DNA of 64,000 nt from the NCBI GenBank assembly GCA_902552475.1, contig CACDJC010000002.1, positions 1 to 64,000 of the forward strand, read 5' to 3'. The notes beneath the pieces are model-generated. The model was given only the letters and a program-made list of their open reading frames with translations. It did no database searches and was not told the DNA's origin. Position numbers and translations under genes: made by a program. Positions 25,770-35,426 of the stretch are shown piece after piece; the first letter of the stretch is position 1; each line of letters opens with the position of its first letter. This DNA is from an uncultured Pelagibacteraceae bacterium (GTDB lineage Bacteria; Pseudomonadota; Alphaproteobacteria; Pelagibacterales; Pelagibacteraceae).

Positions 25770-26315
25770 TTAAAATATATCTTCTAAAAATGATGGTAGT
25801 CCTTCTGGGTTTTTCCATAAACCGCTTTTACCACCTTCTTTAATTAATAATTTTATATTATCTATTTTAAGATGTGGATTAACAATTTTACTTAGATCGT
25901 AGATTGTAATTAATGCTGCATTCACACCCATAATAGCTTCCATTTCAACTCCTGTTTTTGCTATTGCAGAAACAATACAATAAACTTCTAATGAATTATC
26001 AACTTCATTCATTATTATTTTTGTAGCAGTGTGATCTATTTGCAATGGATGACAGAGTGGAATTATTTCACTAGTTTTTTTAACTCCAAGTACGGCAGAT
26101 ATTTCAGCTAAAGTTATTGGATCTCCTTTAGGCATCTTATTGTTTTTAATTAAATCAAAAACTTCTTTGCCTACATAAATTTTACCAGATGCCAATGCAC
26201 GTCTAAAAGTTTCTTTTTTTAAAGAGACATCAACCATATTAAATGAATTTTTTTTAAATATTTCTTTAGCCCAATCCTTTAATTCCTCTTTTTTAATTAA
26301 TTTAATATTTTTCAT
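25770..26315 (-). CDS. moaC: Cyclic pyranopterin monophosphate synthase
   Basis: MoaC, 181 residues. It converts the MoaA product to cyclic pyranopterin monophosphate. NMVDVSLKKETFRRALASG, PLAEISA-like TLAEISAVLGVKKTSEIIP, PLCHPLQIDHTAT and GVEMEAIMGVNAALITIYD match the family with the catalytic histidine and lysine regions. An N-terminal extension of about 25 residues precedes the usual start. Its ATG overlaps the moaA stop, so expression is coupled. Confidence 0.93.
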   Translation of the reverse strand: MKNIKLIKKEELKDWAKEIFKKNSFNMVDVSLKKETFRRALASGKIYVGKEVFDLIKNNKMPKGDPITLAEISAVLGVKKTSEIIPLCHPLQIDHTATKIIMNEVDNSLEVYCIVSAIAKTGVEMEAIMGVNAALITIYDLSKIVNPHLKIDNIKLLIKEGGKSGLWKNPEGLPSFLEDIF

Positions 26316-27301
26316 TAACCACCTGTTGTTGATAAATTGTTTGTCAATCCAGTATTTCCTAATTCTAAATAATGTGACTCCTTTTTAAAATTTAATTGTT
26401 TTGAAATTAATTCTTTTAATTCTTCTAATTGATTATCTCTTTGAATTAAATGTCTAATGCTAATGCCAGTATTTCCAAATAAACAAAGTCTCAAATCTCC
26501 TCTAGCAGTAATTCTTAATCTGTTACATGTTTTGCAAAAGTTTTTTGAATAAGGTGCAATCAAGCCAAATTTTCCTTTATACAAAGGATTTATATAATTT
26601 TTAGCTGGACCTGCGTCTTTTCCTAAAGTTTGGATAATCCATTTATTTTCATTTAAGTAATTTGTGAGTATTTTTGAAGATATATGATATTTTTTAAAAT
26701 ATTCTAAATTTTCTCCAGTTTGCATCAATTCAATATATCGAAAATCAATTTCATTTGTTTTAATAAAATTTGCCCAAGCTTCAAAATCTTTATTTGAGCT
26801 ATTCACTCCTTTAAGTAAAACTGCATTGATTTTTATATTTTTAAAATTGAGCTTTTGTAAATTTTCTATTCCTTTAAGAATTTCAGCAAGTCTGTCATGG
26901 CCGGTGATTTTTTCAAAATTTTTTTTATCTAAAGAATCTATGCTGATATTAATTCCATCTAATCCACTTTCAGCTATTTGCTTTGCAATTTTGTCAAGCC
27001 TATATCCATTTGTAGTAATAACAGTTTTTTTTATTCCACTTTGTTTTTTAAGGATATCGACAATATCAAAAAAATCTCTTCTTACAGTAGGCTCACCTCC
27101 TGTTAATCTAATTTTACAAACACCTAGTTCAGAAAGACCTTTTGCTAATCTTCTTATTTCATTTATGTCTAAAAACTTTCTATTATCACTTTTGTTTTTT
27201 TGATATCCATTTGGTAAACAGTAACCACATTTGAAATTACAAACATCAGTAATGGAAAGTCTTATATATGGAAATGATCGACCAAAACTATCTTTAAGCA
27301 T
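26315..27301 (-). CDS. moaA: GTP 3',8-cyclase MoaA (radical SAM)
   Basis: MoaA, 328 residues, the first enzyme of molybdenum cofactor synthesis. The radical-SAM cluster motif is CNFKCGYC (CxxxCxxC) near residue 21, with RLTGGEPTVRRDFFDI following. The second, C-terminal 4Fe-4S site is CKTCNRLRITARGDLRLC. The chain ends in the conserved GG (STTGG). It heads the moaACDE operon and lies 36 bases downstream of the formate dehydrogenase alpha gene on the same strand, so enzyme and cofactor genes may share transcription. Confidence 0.96.
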   Translation of the reverse strand: MLKDSFGRSFPYIRLSITDVCNFKCGYCLPNGYQKNKSDNRKFLDINEIRRLAKGLSELGVCKIRLTGGEPTVRRDFFDIVDILKKQSGIKKTVITTNGYRLDKIAKQIAESGLDGINISIDSLDKKNFEKITGHDRLAEILKGIENLQKLNFKNIKINAVLLKGVNSSNKDFEAWANFIKTNEIDFRYIELMQTGENLEYFKKYHISSKILTNYLNENKWIIQTLGKDAGPAKNYINPLYKGKFGLIAPYSKNFCKTCNRLRITARGDLRLCLFGNTGISIRHLIQRDNQLEELKELISKQLNFKKESHYLELGNTGLTNNLSTTGG

Positions 27302-27337
27302 TGATAACAGTATAGTATGATAAATTATTATTTACAG

Positions 27338-30112
27338 CTAATTTTTAGATACTTGAGCTTGTTTTTCCGAAGGTTCTATTTCGGTTTTAAATTGATTTGA
27401 TATTTTTTGAACTTCAACAGAAGAAACTTTATATTCAGCGCACATAGTTTCTTCATCTTTACCATGACCAGTTACCATGTTGACCATATGTTCTGGAAAA
27501 TGAAATGTTGTAAAAACTATTCCTTCTTTAACTTTATCAGTAACTTCTACTTTTAAAGCAACTTCTCCCCTTCCAGAGTATAGTCTTCCAATATCTCCTG
27601 TATTTAAGTCTCTATATTCGGCATCTTTAGGATGGATTAATAATATATCTTCATCAACTATATTTACATTTTTCGTTCTTCTGGTCATTGTCGCAGCATT
27701 GTAATGCTGCAAAACTCTACTAGTAGTTAATATTAAAGGGTAATCCTTTTTATTATTTTCAATTTCCGGAGTTTCTTGCCAATCAAAATTTTTCAATCTT
27801 CCTAAACCTAATTTGAAACTTTCTTTATGAAGTATTTTTGTATCAGTGCCATCTTCTTGCACAGGCCACTGCAAACCAAATTTTCCTAATCTTTCTCTTG
27901 TAACTCCTTTGAAAAAAGGCACAACATCTGCAATTTCAGATAGTACTTGATCAGCATCATAAATAGGTTGGCTATAACCTAATTTTTGCATCATTTCTGT
28001 AACAATAACACCATCAGGTTTTGTTCCTGGAAGAGGTTCGGCTGCTTTATTGACTCTTTGAATTCTTCTTTCAGTATTAGTAAAAGTTCCATCTTTTTCG
28101 AGAAAAGTTGTTCCAGGCAAAACCACAGTAGCAAGTTTTGCTGTTTCGCTCATAAATATTTCTTGTACAACTAGCAGCTCTAATGAGTTCATTGCTTTAA
28201 CTACATGAGCACTATTGGGATCTGTTTGAACTACATCTTCTCCAATTATCCAAAGTGCTTTAACTTCTTTCTCAATAGCTGCATCAAAAATCTGAGGTAT
28301 TTTTAGACCAGCCTTTGTTGGGTGAATAACCCCATATTTTTCTGTATAAAATTCTTGAATTTTTTTATCATCTACAGGAAAATAACCCGCACCTTGATGT
28401 GGCTGACATCCCATATCCGCAGCACCTTGGACATTATTTTGTCCTCTTAATGGGTTAACTCCAACTCCAGGTCTTCCAATGTTTCCAGTTATCATTGCTA
28501 AGTCGGCAATTAACATTACAGTTTTTGAACCTTGTGTGTGTTCTGTAACTCCCAATCCATGAAACTCCATAGAATTTTTTGCAGTTGCATATGCTATTGC
28601 AGCCTCCTTAACTTGTTGCTTATCTACCCCAGCAACTTCCGCAAGTTTATCAACATCTTGTCTTAAAATTTCTTTTACAAAAGTTTCAAAACCTTCAGTT
28701 CTACTATCAACAAATTTTTTATCATACATTTCATGCTTAAGTATAAAATGTAGCATCATGTTTAAAACTGCAACGTTAGTACCTGGTCTTAATTTAATAT
28801 GATAATCAGCTAATTTTGCAATTTCTGTTGTTACAGGATCTAGTACAATTAATTTTTTCCCTTTCATAACTTGTTGTTTTATTTTAGCTCCAGTTACAGG
28901 GTGTGCATTTGTTGGGTTAGCTCCAATAACTAAAAATAAGTCTGCATGATATATATCTTCCGTAGAATTAGTTGCCGCTCCTGTACCAAAAGTTTGCTGC
29001 ATTCCCCAGGCAGTTGGTGAATGACAAATTCTTGCACAACAATCTATATTATTGGTTCCTACAGCAGCTCTAATCATTTTTTGGAAAACGTAATTCTCTT
29101 CATTAGTGCATCTTGCAGAAGAAATACCAGCTACAGCATCTGGCCCATTTTTTTTAGTAATTCTATTTAATTCATTTTTTATAAAATCATATGCCTCATC
29201 CCAAGTAGCTTCCTCAAACTTCCCATTTCTTTTAATTAAAGGACTTCTTAGTCTATCTGGGTGATCGTAGAAGCCAAAAGCATACCTTCCTTTAATACAA
29301 GTATGTCCAGCATTAACTTCTGTTTCCTTAGGTGTATCAATTGCAACGACTTTATCGTTCTTTATTGAAGCTTCTAAATTACATCCTACACCACAATAAG
29401 AACAAGTAGTTCTAACTTTTTTATCAACTTTAACAGATTTAGATTGAAAAACATCTGATATCGCATCAGTTGGACAAGTATGTGCGCAGGCTCCACAGGA
29501 TACGCAAGAAGAGTCTCCAAATAACATATCATTATCTGTCGTTATTCTAGACTCAAAGCCTCTTCCACTCATAGTAAGAACAAATGAGCCTTGAATTTCA
29601 TCACAAGCTCTTACACACCTTCCACAATTTATACAATTGTCTAAGTTCATTCTCATATAATCATGCGATGTATCTTTAGGTATTCCTTTATGTTGTTTTG
29701 GATTGTTATATCTATGATCTTTTATACCAAGATCATTAGCTACATCTTGTAATTCACAGTTTTGATCAACCTCGCAAGTATTACATTCCATAGGATGATC
29801 TGTTAAAACTAATTCTACAATATTTTTTCTTAAATTTTTTAATTCCTCGTTGTTTGTAAAGATATGTTGGTTTTCTCCTACGGGTGTATGACACGATGCT
29901 ACTACTTTTGTAGGACCATCTTTTTCTAAAGCAACTTCAACAGAGCAAATTCTGCAAGCACCATATGGTGCTAAATTTGGGTCATCACACAAAGTTGGAA
30001 CTTTTTTTTCTCCCAAATAACTTTTAACAAATTTTAAAATTGAAGTATGATTTGAACCTATTTCATAGGGTTTTCCATCAATATATGCTATTTTTCTTTT
30101 TTCAGAACTCAT
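27338..30112 (-). CDS. fdhA: NAD-type formate dehydrogenase, molybdopterin alpha subunit
   Basis: A 924-residue catalytic subunit of a soluble NAD+-dependent formate dehydrogenase. The N terminus is NuoG-like: 2Fe-2S cysteines C42, C53, C56, C74; a His-Cys3 site (H106, C110, C113, C119); then two ferredoxin-type clusters (CINCGRCVRAC and CVSCGACAHTC). The molybdopterin part starts with TCSYCGVGCNLEA; the active site reads ARICHSPTA, so it uses cysteine, not selenocysteine, at molybdenum. It oxidises formate to CO2 with electrons passed to the FdsB-like partner, whose stop lies one base upstream. It fits SAR11 C1 oxidation. Confidence 0.95.
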   Translation of the reverse strand: MSSEKRKIAYIDGKPYEIGSNHTSILKFVKSYLGEKKVPTLCDDPNLAPYGACRICSVEVALEKDGPTKVVASCHTPVGENQHIFTNNEELKNLRKNIVELVLTDHPMECNTCEVDQNCELQDVANDLGIKDHRYNNPKQHKGIPKDTSHDYMRMNLDNCINCGRCVRACDEIQGSFVLTMSGRGFESRITTDNDMLFGDSSCVSCGACAHTCPTDAISDVFQSKSVKVDKKVRTTCSYCGVGCNLEASIKNDKVVAIDTPKETEVNAGHTCIKGRYAFGFYDHPDRLRSPLIKRNGKFEEATWDEAYDFIKNELNRITKKNGPDAVAGISSARCTNEENYVFQKMIRAAVGTNNIDCCARICHSPTAWGMQQTFGTGAATNSTEDIYHADLFLVIGANPTNAHPVTGAKIKQQVMKGKKLIVLDPVTTEIAKLADYHIKLRPGTNVAVLNMMLHFILKHEMYDKKFVDSRTEGFETFVKEILRQDVDKLAEVAGVDKQQVKEAAIAYATAKNSMEFHGLGVTEHTQGSKTVMLIADLAMITGNIGRPGVGVNPLRGQNNVQGAADMGCQPHQGAGYFPVDDKKIQEFYTEKYGVIHPTKAGLKIPQIFDAAIEKEVKALWIIGEDVVQTDPNSAHVVKAMNSLELLVVQEIFMSETAKLATVVLPGTTFLEKDGTFTNTERRIQRVNKAAEPLPGTKPDGVIVTEMMQKLGYSQPIYDADQVLSEIADVVPFFKGVTRERLGKFGLQWPVQEDGTDTKILHKESFKLGLGRLKNFDWQETPEIENNKKDYPLILTTSRVLQHYNAATMTRRTKNVNIVDEDILLIHPKDAEYRDLNTGDIGRLYSGRGEVALKVEVTDKVKEGIVFTTFHFPEHMVNMVTGHGKDEETMCAEYKVSSVEVQKISNQFKTEIEPSEKQAQVSKN

Positions 30113-30113
30113 T

Positions 30114-31772
30114 TTAATTCTCTTTTACTATATCATTTTTCATTTCATCACCAAAATATTTCAATATATTCATTATTGGTGTTGGAATAGCTCCACAAAG
30201 GGCACAAAGACATCCTTTTTGCATTGTCACAAGTAATTCATTTAATAATTTAAGCGGTATTTTAGCACTTTTGGTTTTAACTTGATCAAACATTTCTTTA
30301 CCTCTGTAAGATCCAAGTCTTCCAGGAAAACATTTTCCACATGATTCTTCAGCAGAAAATTCAAATAAATGATGAATGTAGTCAATCATATTAAAATCAT
30401 TTGGAATACTCACCACGCTTGCATGTCCCAACATAAATCCAGCTTTTGTAAATTCTTGAAAGTCTAAATTTAAGTTTTCAATTTCTTGGGTTGGAACAAC
30501 TCCTCCTAAAGGCCCACCTATTTGAAAAGCTTTAACAGGTTTTTTTAGACCACCTCCAATTTCATAAAATATTTTTTTCATTGGAGTACACATGTCAATT
30601 TCATAGACACCAGGATTGTTAAAAAAACTATCTAAACAAACTAATTTTGTTCCTGCTGATTTTTTATTTCCGATTGATGAAAATTTTTCTGCACCATTTA
30701 ATAAAATTCCTGCTGCCGCAGCTAGCGTTTCTACATTGTTAACAACTGTTGGTTTTTTATACAATCCTTCGGTAACAGGGAATGGTGGTCTAACATCTAC
30801 TTCAGCTCTTCTTCCTTCAATAGAAGCAATTAAGGCTGTTTCTTCACCGCATATGTATGCACCTTGGCCTATGCAAATATTTAAATCAAAAGAAAAATCT
30901 GTTCCCAAAATTTTATCTCCCAAAAGACCTGCTTCTTTTAATGAATTGATAGAGCCATTTAAAGCTTCAATTGATTTTGGATATTCTCCTCGAATATAAA
31001 GAACACCTTCATTTCCTCCAATAACATATCCACAAATTACCATTCCAAAAATCACTTTAAGAGGTTGATCTTCTAGTAAATATCTATCTGAAAATGCTCC
31101 AGAATCTCCTTCATCAGCATTACAGATTACATATTTTTTTTCTGATTTTGCTTTGCTACAAAAATCCCATTTCATTCCAGTTGGAAAACCAGCGCCACCT
31201 CTTCCAGTAAGATTTGATGATAATAAATTTTTTATTATTTCTTTCTTATCTTTTTTAAGAAATTTGCTTAAATGATCTTTAAATTTATCTAGATCAGATA
31301 ATTTATCATCCATTAAAAAACTTGTTGTAGCATAACTTTTAGAAATAAATTTTTCTTGAGTTATTGACTCTCCTTTAATTATTTGGTCAATTTTATTTAC
31401 ATCATTACCTGCATAGTTTTCTCCATCATAGTGAAATGCATTATTTTCATAACAGTATCCTAGACAAAACATTTCACCGACTTTATCTGAACCTAGCTTG
31501 TCTTGTAATTTTTTTTTTAAAGGCCCTTGTGTTCCTGCACACATGCATGCACTACCATTACAAACGAATGCTTTTTTCTCTCTATGTGAAGGTCTAAGAA
31601 ATTCATAGAAACTTTCAGCTCCGTGGATAGTTGAAACCCCCATCCTATATTCATTTGCTATTTCTTTCATTCCTTCTGAGTCTTTTGATTTTAAAGATCT
31701 GTCTGAAATTTTTTGAAAAAGGTTGTTTTTTAAACCAATTCTTCCGGATAAATTACTAATGTTTTTTGACAT
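30114..31772 (-). CDS. fdsB: Formate dehydrogenase beta/gamma fusion (NuoE-like plus NuoF-like)
   Basis: A 552-residue fusion. Residues about 1-140 are a thioredoxin-like NuoE/FdsG domain with its 2Fe-2S cysteines (FVCNGSACMCAG and MFCLGYCYEN). The rest is NuoF/FdsB: NADH/FMN loop LTGRGGAGFPTGMKWDFC, VICNADEGDSGAFSDR, IGQGAYICGEETALIASIEG and the C-terminal 4Fe-4S motif ESCGKCFPGRLG with a later CLCALCG. It takes electrons from the alpha subunit and reduces NAD+. It lies between fdhD and the alpha gene, all on one strand with gaps of one and eight bases. Confidence 0.93.
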   Translation of the reverse strand: MSKNISNLSGRIGLKNNLFQKISDRSLKSKDSEGMKEIANEYRMGVSTIHGAESFYEFLRPSHREKKAFVCNGSACMCAGTQGPLKKKLQDKLGSDKVGEMFCLGYCYENNAFHYDGENYAGNDVNKIDQIIKGESITQEKFISKSYATTSFLMDDKLSDLDKFKDHLSKFLKKDKKEIIKNLLSSNLTGRGGAGFPTGMKWDFCSKAKSEKKYVICNADEGDSGAFSDRYLLEDQPLKVIFGMVICGYVIGGNEGVLYIRGEYPKSIEALNGSINSLKEAGLLGDKILGTDFSFDLNICIGQGAYICGEETALIASIEGRRAEVDVRPPFPVTEGLYKKPTVVNNVETLAAAAGILLNGAEKFSSIGNKKSAGTKLVCLDSFFNNPGVYEIDMCTPMKKIFYEIGGGLKKPVKAFQIGGPLGGVVPTQEIENLNLDFQEFTKAGFMLGHASVVSIPNDFNMIDYIHHLFEFSAEESCGKCFPGRLGSYRGKEMFDQVKTKSAKIPLKLLNELLVTMQKGCLCALCGAIPTPIMNILKYFGDEMKNDIVKEN

Positions 31773-31780
31773 ATATTTTT

Positions 31781-32617
31781 TTAAATTATTACTCTATTTT
31801 CGTTAGAGTAAACATTAAAACTGTCGCTTTTTACAAAACCAACTAGAGTCATGTCAAATCTTTTTGCCAGGTCTATGGCGAGACTTGTTGGCGCTCCTAC
31901 TCCTACCATAATTGCTATGTTAGACATTAATGCTTTTTGTACCAATTCAAAATTTAGTCTACCAGAGCAAGCAATAAATTGAGAATGATTATCAATTAAT
32001 TTTTTATAATGAGAAAATCCTAAAAGTTTATCCAATGCATTATGTCTTCCAACATCTTCTTTAATTGCAATAACCTTGCCATTAATATCTATTATTGCGC
32101 TAGCGTGTATTCCTCCAGTCTTTGAAAATTCTGATTGCATATTTCTTAATAACTCTGGAGATTTAACAATAATTTCTTTTTTTAGTTTTGGAAAATTTAA
32201 ATCTAATTTTTCATTTTTAATTATTTCAATTGCATCTAAAGATGTTTTGCCACAAACACCACAAGATGAATTGGTAATAAAGTTTCTTTTAAGTTTTCCT
32301 ATTTCTAAATTTTTAGTATCATTTATTGTAGCCTCAATGATATTTTTTAAATTATAATCTCCAACATCATCTCCTTTTTTTTCTATGGAAGTTATATTAT
32401 TTAAATTTTCTACAATTCTTTCATTAAATAAAAAGCCTCTAATTAAATCTTCATCATTTCCAGGGGTTCTCATTGTAATAGATATATTTTGTATTTCCCA
32501 ACTATCATTATTTTTAAATTTTAGTCTCATTTCGAGAGGCTCTTCTACTGATATAGAATCTTTTACTTCTTCAACTTTAGAATTTTTTACTTTTGAAACA
32601 TTATATTTTATATCCAT
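31781..32617 (-). CDS. fdhD: Formate dehydrogenase accessory sulfurtransferase
   Basis: FdhD, 278 residues. It passes sulfur from a cysteine desulfurase to the molybdenum centre of formate dehydrogenase and is required for activity. The RTPGNDEDLIRGFLFNE segment, the redox CxxC in SSCGVCGK and GGIHASAIIDINGKVIAIKEDVGRHNALDK split across mid-protein are diagnostic (key pieces: GGIHASA, EDVGRHNALDK). Position directly upstream of the dehydrogenase genes confirms the role. Confidence 0.95.
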   Translation of the reverse strand: MDIKYNVSKVKNSKVEEVKDSISVEEPLEMRLKFKNNDSWEIQNISITMRTPGNDEDLIRGFLFNERIVENLNNITSIEKKGDDVGDYNLKNIIEATINDTKNLEIGKLKRNFITNSSCGVCGKTSLDAIEIIKNEKLDLNFPKLKKEIIVKSPELLRNMQSEFSKTGGIHASAIIDINGKVIAIKEDVGRHNALDKLLGFSHYKKLIDNHSQFIACSGRLNFELVQKALMSNIAIMVGVGAPTSLAIDLAKRFDMTLVGFVKSDSFNVYSNENRVII

Positions 32618-33082
32618 TTAGACAGGATATTTCTTTTTTAAAATTAGTCGATTTAAAATTATGCCAAAAGCTAATATAATTATTGAACCTGTAATGATTG
32701 GGTTTATTAAATAATCTAATGAAACACTACCAATTATAACTATTATCGGATTTCCCCCAGCTGGTGGGTGTGTAACTCCTAAAGCAATCATTAAAGTAAC
32801 ACCAAATCCTACTGCCAAAGGAATAGTTATAAAAATGGGAGAAGGTAAAAAATATAAAAATACAATTCCCACGATTGAAGTTAAAAGGTGTCCAAAAAAA
32901 ATATTTTTAGGTTGAGCAAATGGACTTTCGGGATATCCATACAACAGAACCATTGAAGATCCAAATGATGCGATTAAAAACAAACCAAGCTCTGTTTTGT
33001 ATGTGAGAAAGGTTAAAATTCCTATAGTAAAGGTTGATAAAATACCTGCGATTAAAGATTTTATTAAATTTTCTTTTTGCAT
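32618..33082 (-). CDS. HPP family membrane protein
   Basis: A 154-residue protein with four to five membrane helices. The HPP family name motif appears as GVTHPPAGGNPIIV, and LIASFGSSMVLLYGYPESPFAQP is the other conserved block. Some relatives take part in nitrite transport, but the role here is unknown. It sits between fdhD and the scaffold-like gene with stops and starts abutting, so it probably belongs to the formate dehydrogenase transcript. Confidence 0.82.
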   Translation of the reverse strand: MQKENLIKSLIAGILSTFTIGILTFLTYKTELGLFLIASFGSSMVLLYGYPESPFAQPKNIFFGHLLTSIVGIVFLYFLPSPIFITIPLAVGFGVTLMIALGVTHPPAGGNPIIVIIGSVSLDYLINPIITGSIIILAFGIILNRLILKKKYPV

Positions 33083-33481
33083 TTAATATTTTATGGCTTT
33101 CGATAAAGTTTTAAAGGGTAGTAAAATACATTCTTTTCTTGGAAAGTTTTTTTTATTAAAGAGTATTTTGAAATCTTTCCATTCTTTAGGAAATTTAAGT
33201 TCAGAACTATCAGAAAAATTATATACCAAATTAATAAGTTCAATAATTTTGTTTAAAGATTTGTTTATAGATACTCTAGATAAAGTGCTAGCAGAAGCTT
33301 GGCAATAAATACATGATTTGCATTCATAACCAAAATTGATAATTTCATCTTTTTCAACCTTCAAGCTTATTTGCATTTCATCACCACATAGAGAATTTTT
33401 CAATTTAGATTTATGAGTATAATTAGATAAAATTTTGTGATTTTCAGTATAAGATGCTATTTTTAAAATTTCTAAATCCAT
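33083..33481 (-). CDS. IscU/NifU-like iron-sulfur scaffold-type protein
   Basis: A 132-residue protein of the NifU N-terminal type. The three expected cysteine regions are present: SLCGDEMQISLKVE, then YECKSCIYCQASASTLS, and near the end KECILLPFKTLSKAI. It could build or deliver Fe-S clusters, which would fit the very cluster-rich formate dehydrogenase downstream on the same strand. It is more diverged than housekeeping IscU, so a dedicated accessory role is an inference. It diverges from mobA with 44 bases between starts. Confidence 0.7.
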   Translation of the reverse strand: MDLEILKIASYTENHKILSNYTHKSKLKNSLCGDEMQISLKVEKDEIINFGYECKSCIYCQASASTLSRVSINKSLNKIIELINLVYNFSDSSELKFPKEWKDFKILFNKKNFPRKECILLPFKTLSKAIKY

Positions 33482-33525
33482 TTATTGACCTTTATTTCAA
33501 AGATATATGACTTATATTTAATTTA

Positions 33526-34131
33526 ATGAGCGAAAACAATATTTTAGCAGTAATTTTAGCAGGCGGTAAATCAAAAAGATTTGGAAATGAAAAAATATAT
33601 GCAAAATTAGGAAATAAAACGCTAATTGATCACACAATAACTAAATTAAAAAAAAATTACTCAGAAATATTAGTTATATCAAACAATGAAAATATTAATT
33701 TAAAACAAAAAGATGTTTATTTGACTCAAGATTTAATCGAAGGTCATCTTGGACCACTAGTAGGTGTAGTATCTGCAATGGAATGGATAAAGCAAAATAA
33801 AAAAAAATATAATTGGATAGCAACTTATCCGTGTGATACTCCATTTTTTGATGAAAGTATTATTAGTTTAATTAAAAATTGTCCAAAAAAATTTAAAGAA
33901 AAATTGTTTTTTATAAAAAATGAAAATAGAAGACACAATATTTTTGGTTTATGGTCTATTGAATTAAAAGAAACATTGCTAAGCGATATAAAAAATGGTC
34001 ATAGAAAAGTAGAAGAATGGGCAAATAAAACAGGTTGTAAAATTATAGAGACACAAACTCAAAATGAATACAGCTTTCTTAATATCAATACTAAAGATGA
34101 TTTAGAAGAAGCAGAAAAAAAAATTAAATGA
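33526..34131 (+). CDS. mobA: Molybdenum cofactor guanylyltransferase
   Basis: MobA, 201 residues. It adds GMP to molybdopterin to give the bis-MGD form needed by formate dehydrogenase. The nucleotide-binding opening ILAVILAGGKSKRFGNEK, the GHLGPLVGVVSAMEW block and the metal-binding YPCDTPFFDE are characteristic. It overlaps moeA as ATGA. Its presence beside fdhA supports bis-MGD as the cofactor of that enzyme. Confidence 0.92.
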   Translation: MSENNILAVILAGGKSKRFGNEKIYAKLGNKTLIDHTITKLKKNYSEILVISNNENINLKQKDVYLTQDLIEGHLGPLVGVVSAMEWIKQNKKKYNWIATYPCDTPFFDESIISLIKNCPKKFKEKLFFIKNENRRHNIFGLWSIELKETLLSDIKNGHRKVEEWANKTGCKIIETQTQNEYSFLNINTKDDLEEAEKKIK

Positions 34132-35381
34132 GATCTTACAATTCAGCTTTAAGTAAATTAAAAAAAAATAATTTATTTATTAAAAATGAAACTATTTCAA
34201 TTAAAAAAGCTTTAAATAGAGTTTCATCATTAGATATTTTTACTAAAAATATGTATCCTTCATCTGACAATACAGCATTTGATGGTTTTGCAATAAATTC
34301 AAAAGAAACATTTCATTTATCAAATAAAAAAACAAAAAAATTTAAAATAATTAAAACTCTTAGCGCTGGAGACAATCCTAAAATTAATAAAATACCAAAA
34401 AACTCATCTATTGAAGTAATGACTGGAGCAATTATTAAAAAACCTTTTGATACTGTTATTCCTATTGAAAAAATTCAATTTTATCCAAATAATAAAAAAC
34501 CAAAATATATTATTTTAGATAAAAAAATTAAAAAAGATGAATTTATCAGAAAAGCGGGATCAGATTATAAAAGGGGAGATAAAATAATTAGTAAAGGCCA
34601 ATATATAAACTCTTCTCATATCTTGGCTCTCAAAACACTTGGCATTGAAAAAATAAAAGTTAAAAAAAAATTAAATATTGTTTTTTATCCAACCGGAGAT
34701 GAGTTGTCTGACAAAAAAAAAATTCCTTTTTGGAAAGTAAAAAATTCAAACTCTAGTTATCTTAATTCATACATAAAAAATTTACCAATAAATTTTACAA
34801 TAAAAAAAATAGTAAGAGATAAACAAACCATTTTTTTTAAAAAGGAGATTAAAAAGAAAATTAGTTCAAATATAGATATTATAATTACTTCTGGAGCAAT
34901 ATCTGCGGGAAAATTTGATTTTGTTCCTGATATAATTAAACAATTTAAACCAAAAGACATTTTTAAAGGTGTAGCTATAAGACCAGGAAAACCAATAATG
35001 TTTGCTAGATTTATTAATAATAAATGTTTTTTTGGATTACCTGGCAATCCTATTTCTACTGCAGCATGCTTTAGATTTTTTGTTTTGCCTTATATTTTTA
35101 AATCTTTAAATCTTTCAATAGAAAAACCTATTATTGCTAAATTAAAAAATAATTTCTCAAAAAAAAATAAATTTACTAGATTTATTAAGGGAAAATTAAC
35201 TTTTTCAAAAAAAGGAATTGCTGAGTTTGAAATCTTAAGAGGTCAAGAGTCTTATAAAATTAAACCTTTTACTCAATCAAATTCTTGGGGTGTATTTAAA
35301 AATGGAAAGAGTAAATTTAAAAAGGGCCAATACATTGAATGTTATTCATCTTCTGGATTTAATGAATTTTTGATTAATTAA
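34128..35381 (+). CDS. moeA: Molybdopterin molybdenumtransferase
   Basis: MoeA, 417 residues, inserts molybdate into adenylated molybdopterin. Typical segments: SSDNTAFDGFAINSKE, IEVMTGAIIKKPFDTVIPIE, ITSGAISAGKFDFVPDII, GVAIRPGKPIMFARF and FFGLPGNPISTAACF. It is coupled to mobA by a four-base overlap. With moaA, moaB, moaC, moaD, moaE and mobA, almost the complete cofactor pathway is in this window. Confidence 0.94.
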   Translation: MRSYNSALSKLKKNNLFIKNETISIKKALNRVSSLDIFTKNMYPSSDNTAFDGFAINSKETFHLSNKKTKKFKIIKTLSAGDNPKINKIPKNSSIEVMTGAIIKKPFDTVIPIEKIQFYPNNKKPKYIILDKKIKKDEFIRKAGSDYKRGDKIISKGQYINSSHILALKTLGIEKIKVKKKLNIVFYPTGDELSDKKKIPFWKVKNSNSSYLNSYIKNLPINFTIKKIVRDKQTIFFKKEIKKKISSNIDIIITSGAISAGKFDFVPDIIKQFKPKDIFKGVAIRPGKPIMFARFINNKCFFGLPGNPISTAACFRFFVLPYIFKSLNLSIEKPIIAKLKNNFSKKNKFTRFIKGKLTFSKKGIAEFEILRGQESYKIKPFTQSNSWGVFKNGKSKFKKGQYIECYSSSGFNEFLIN

Positions 35382-35426
35382 ATATATTTTCTTGTTTCAG
35401 AAATAAAAAAATAATAAAAACTGCAA

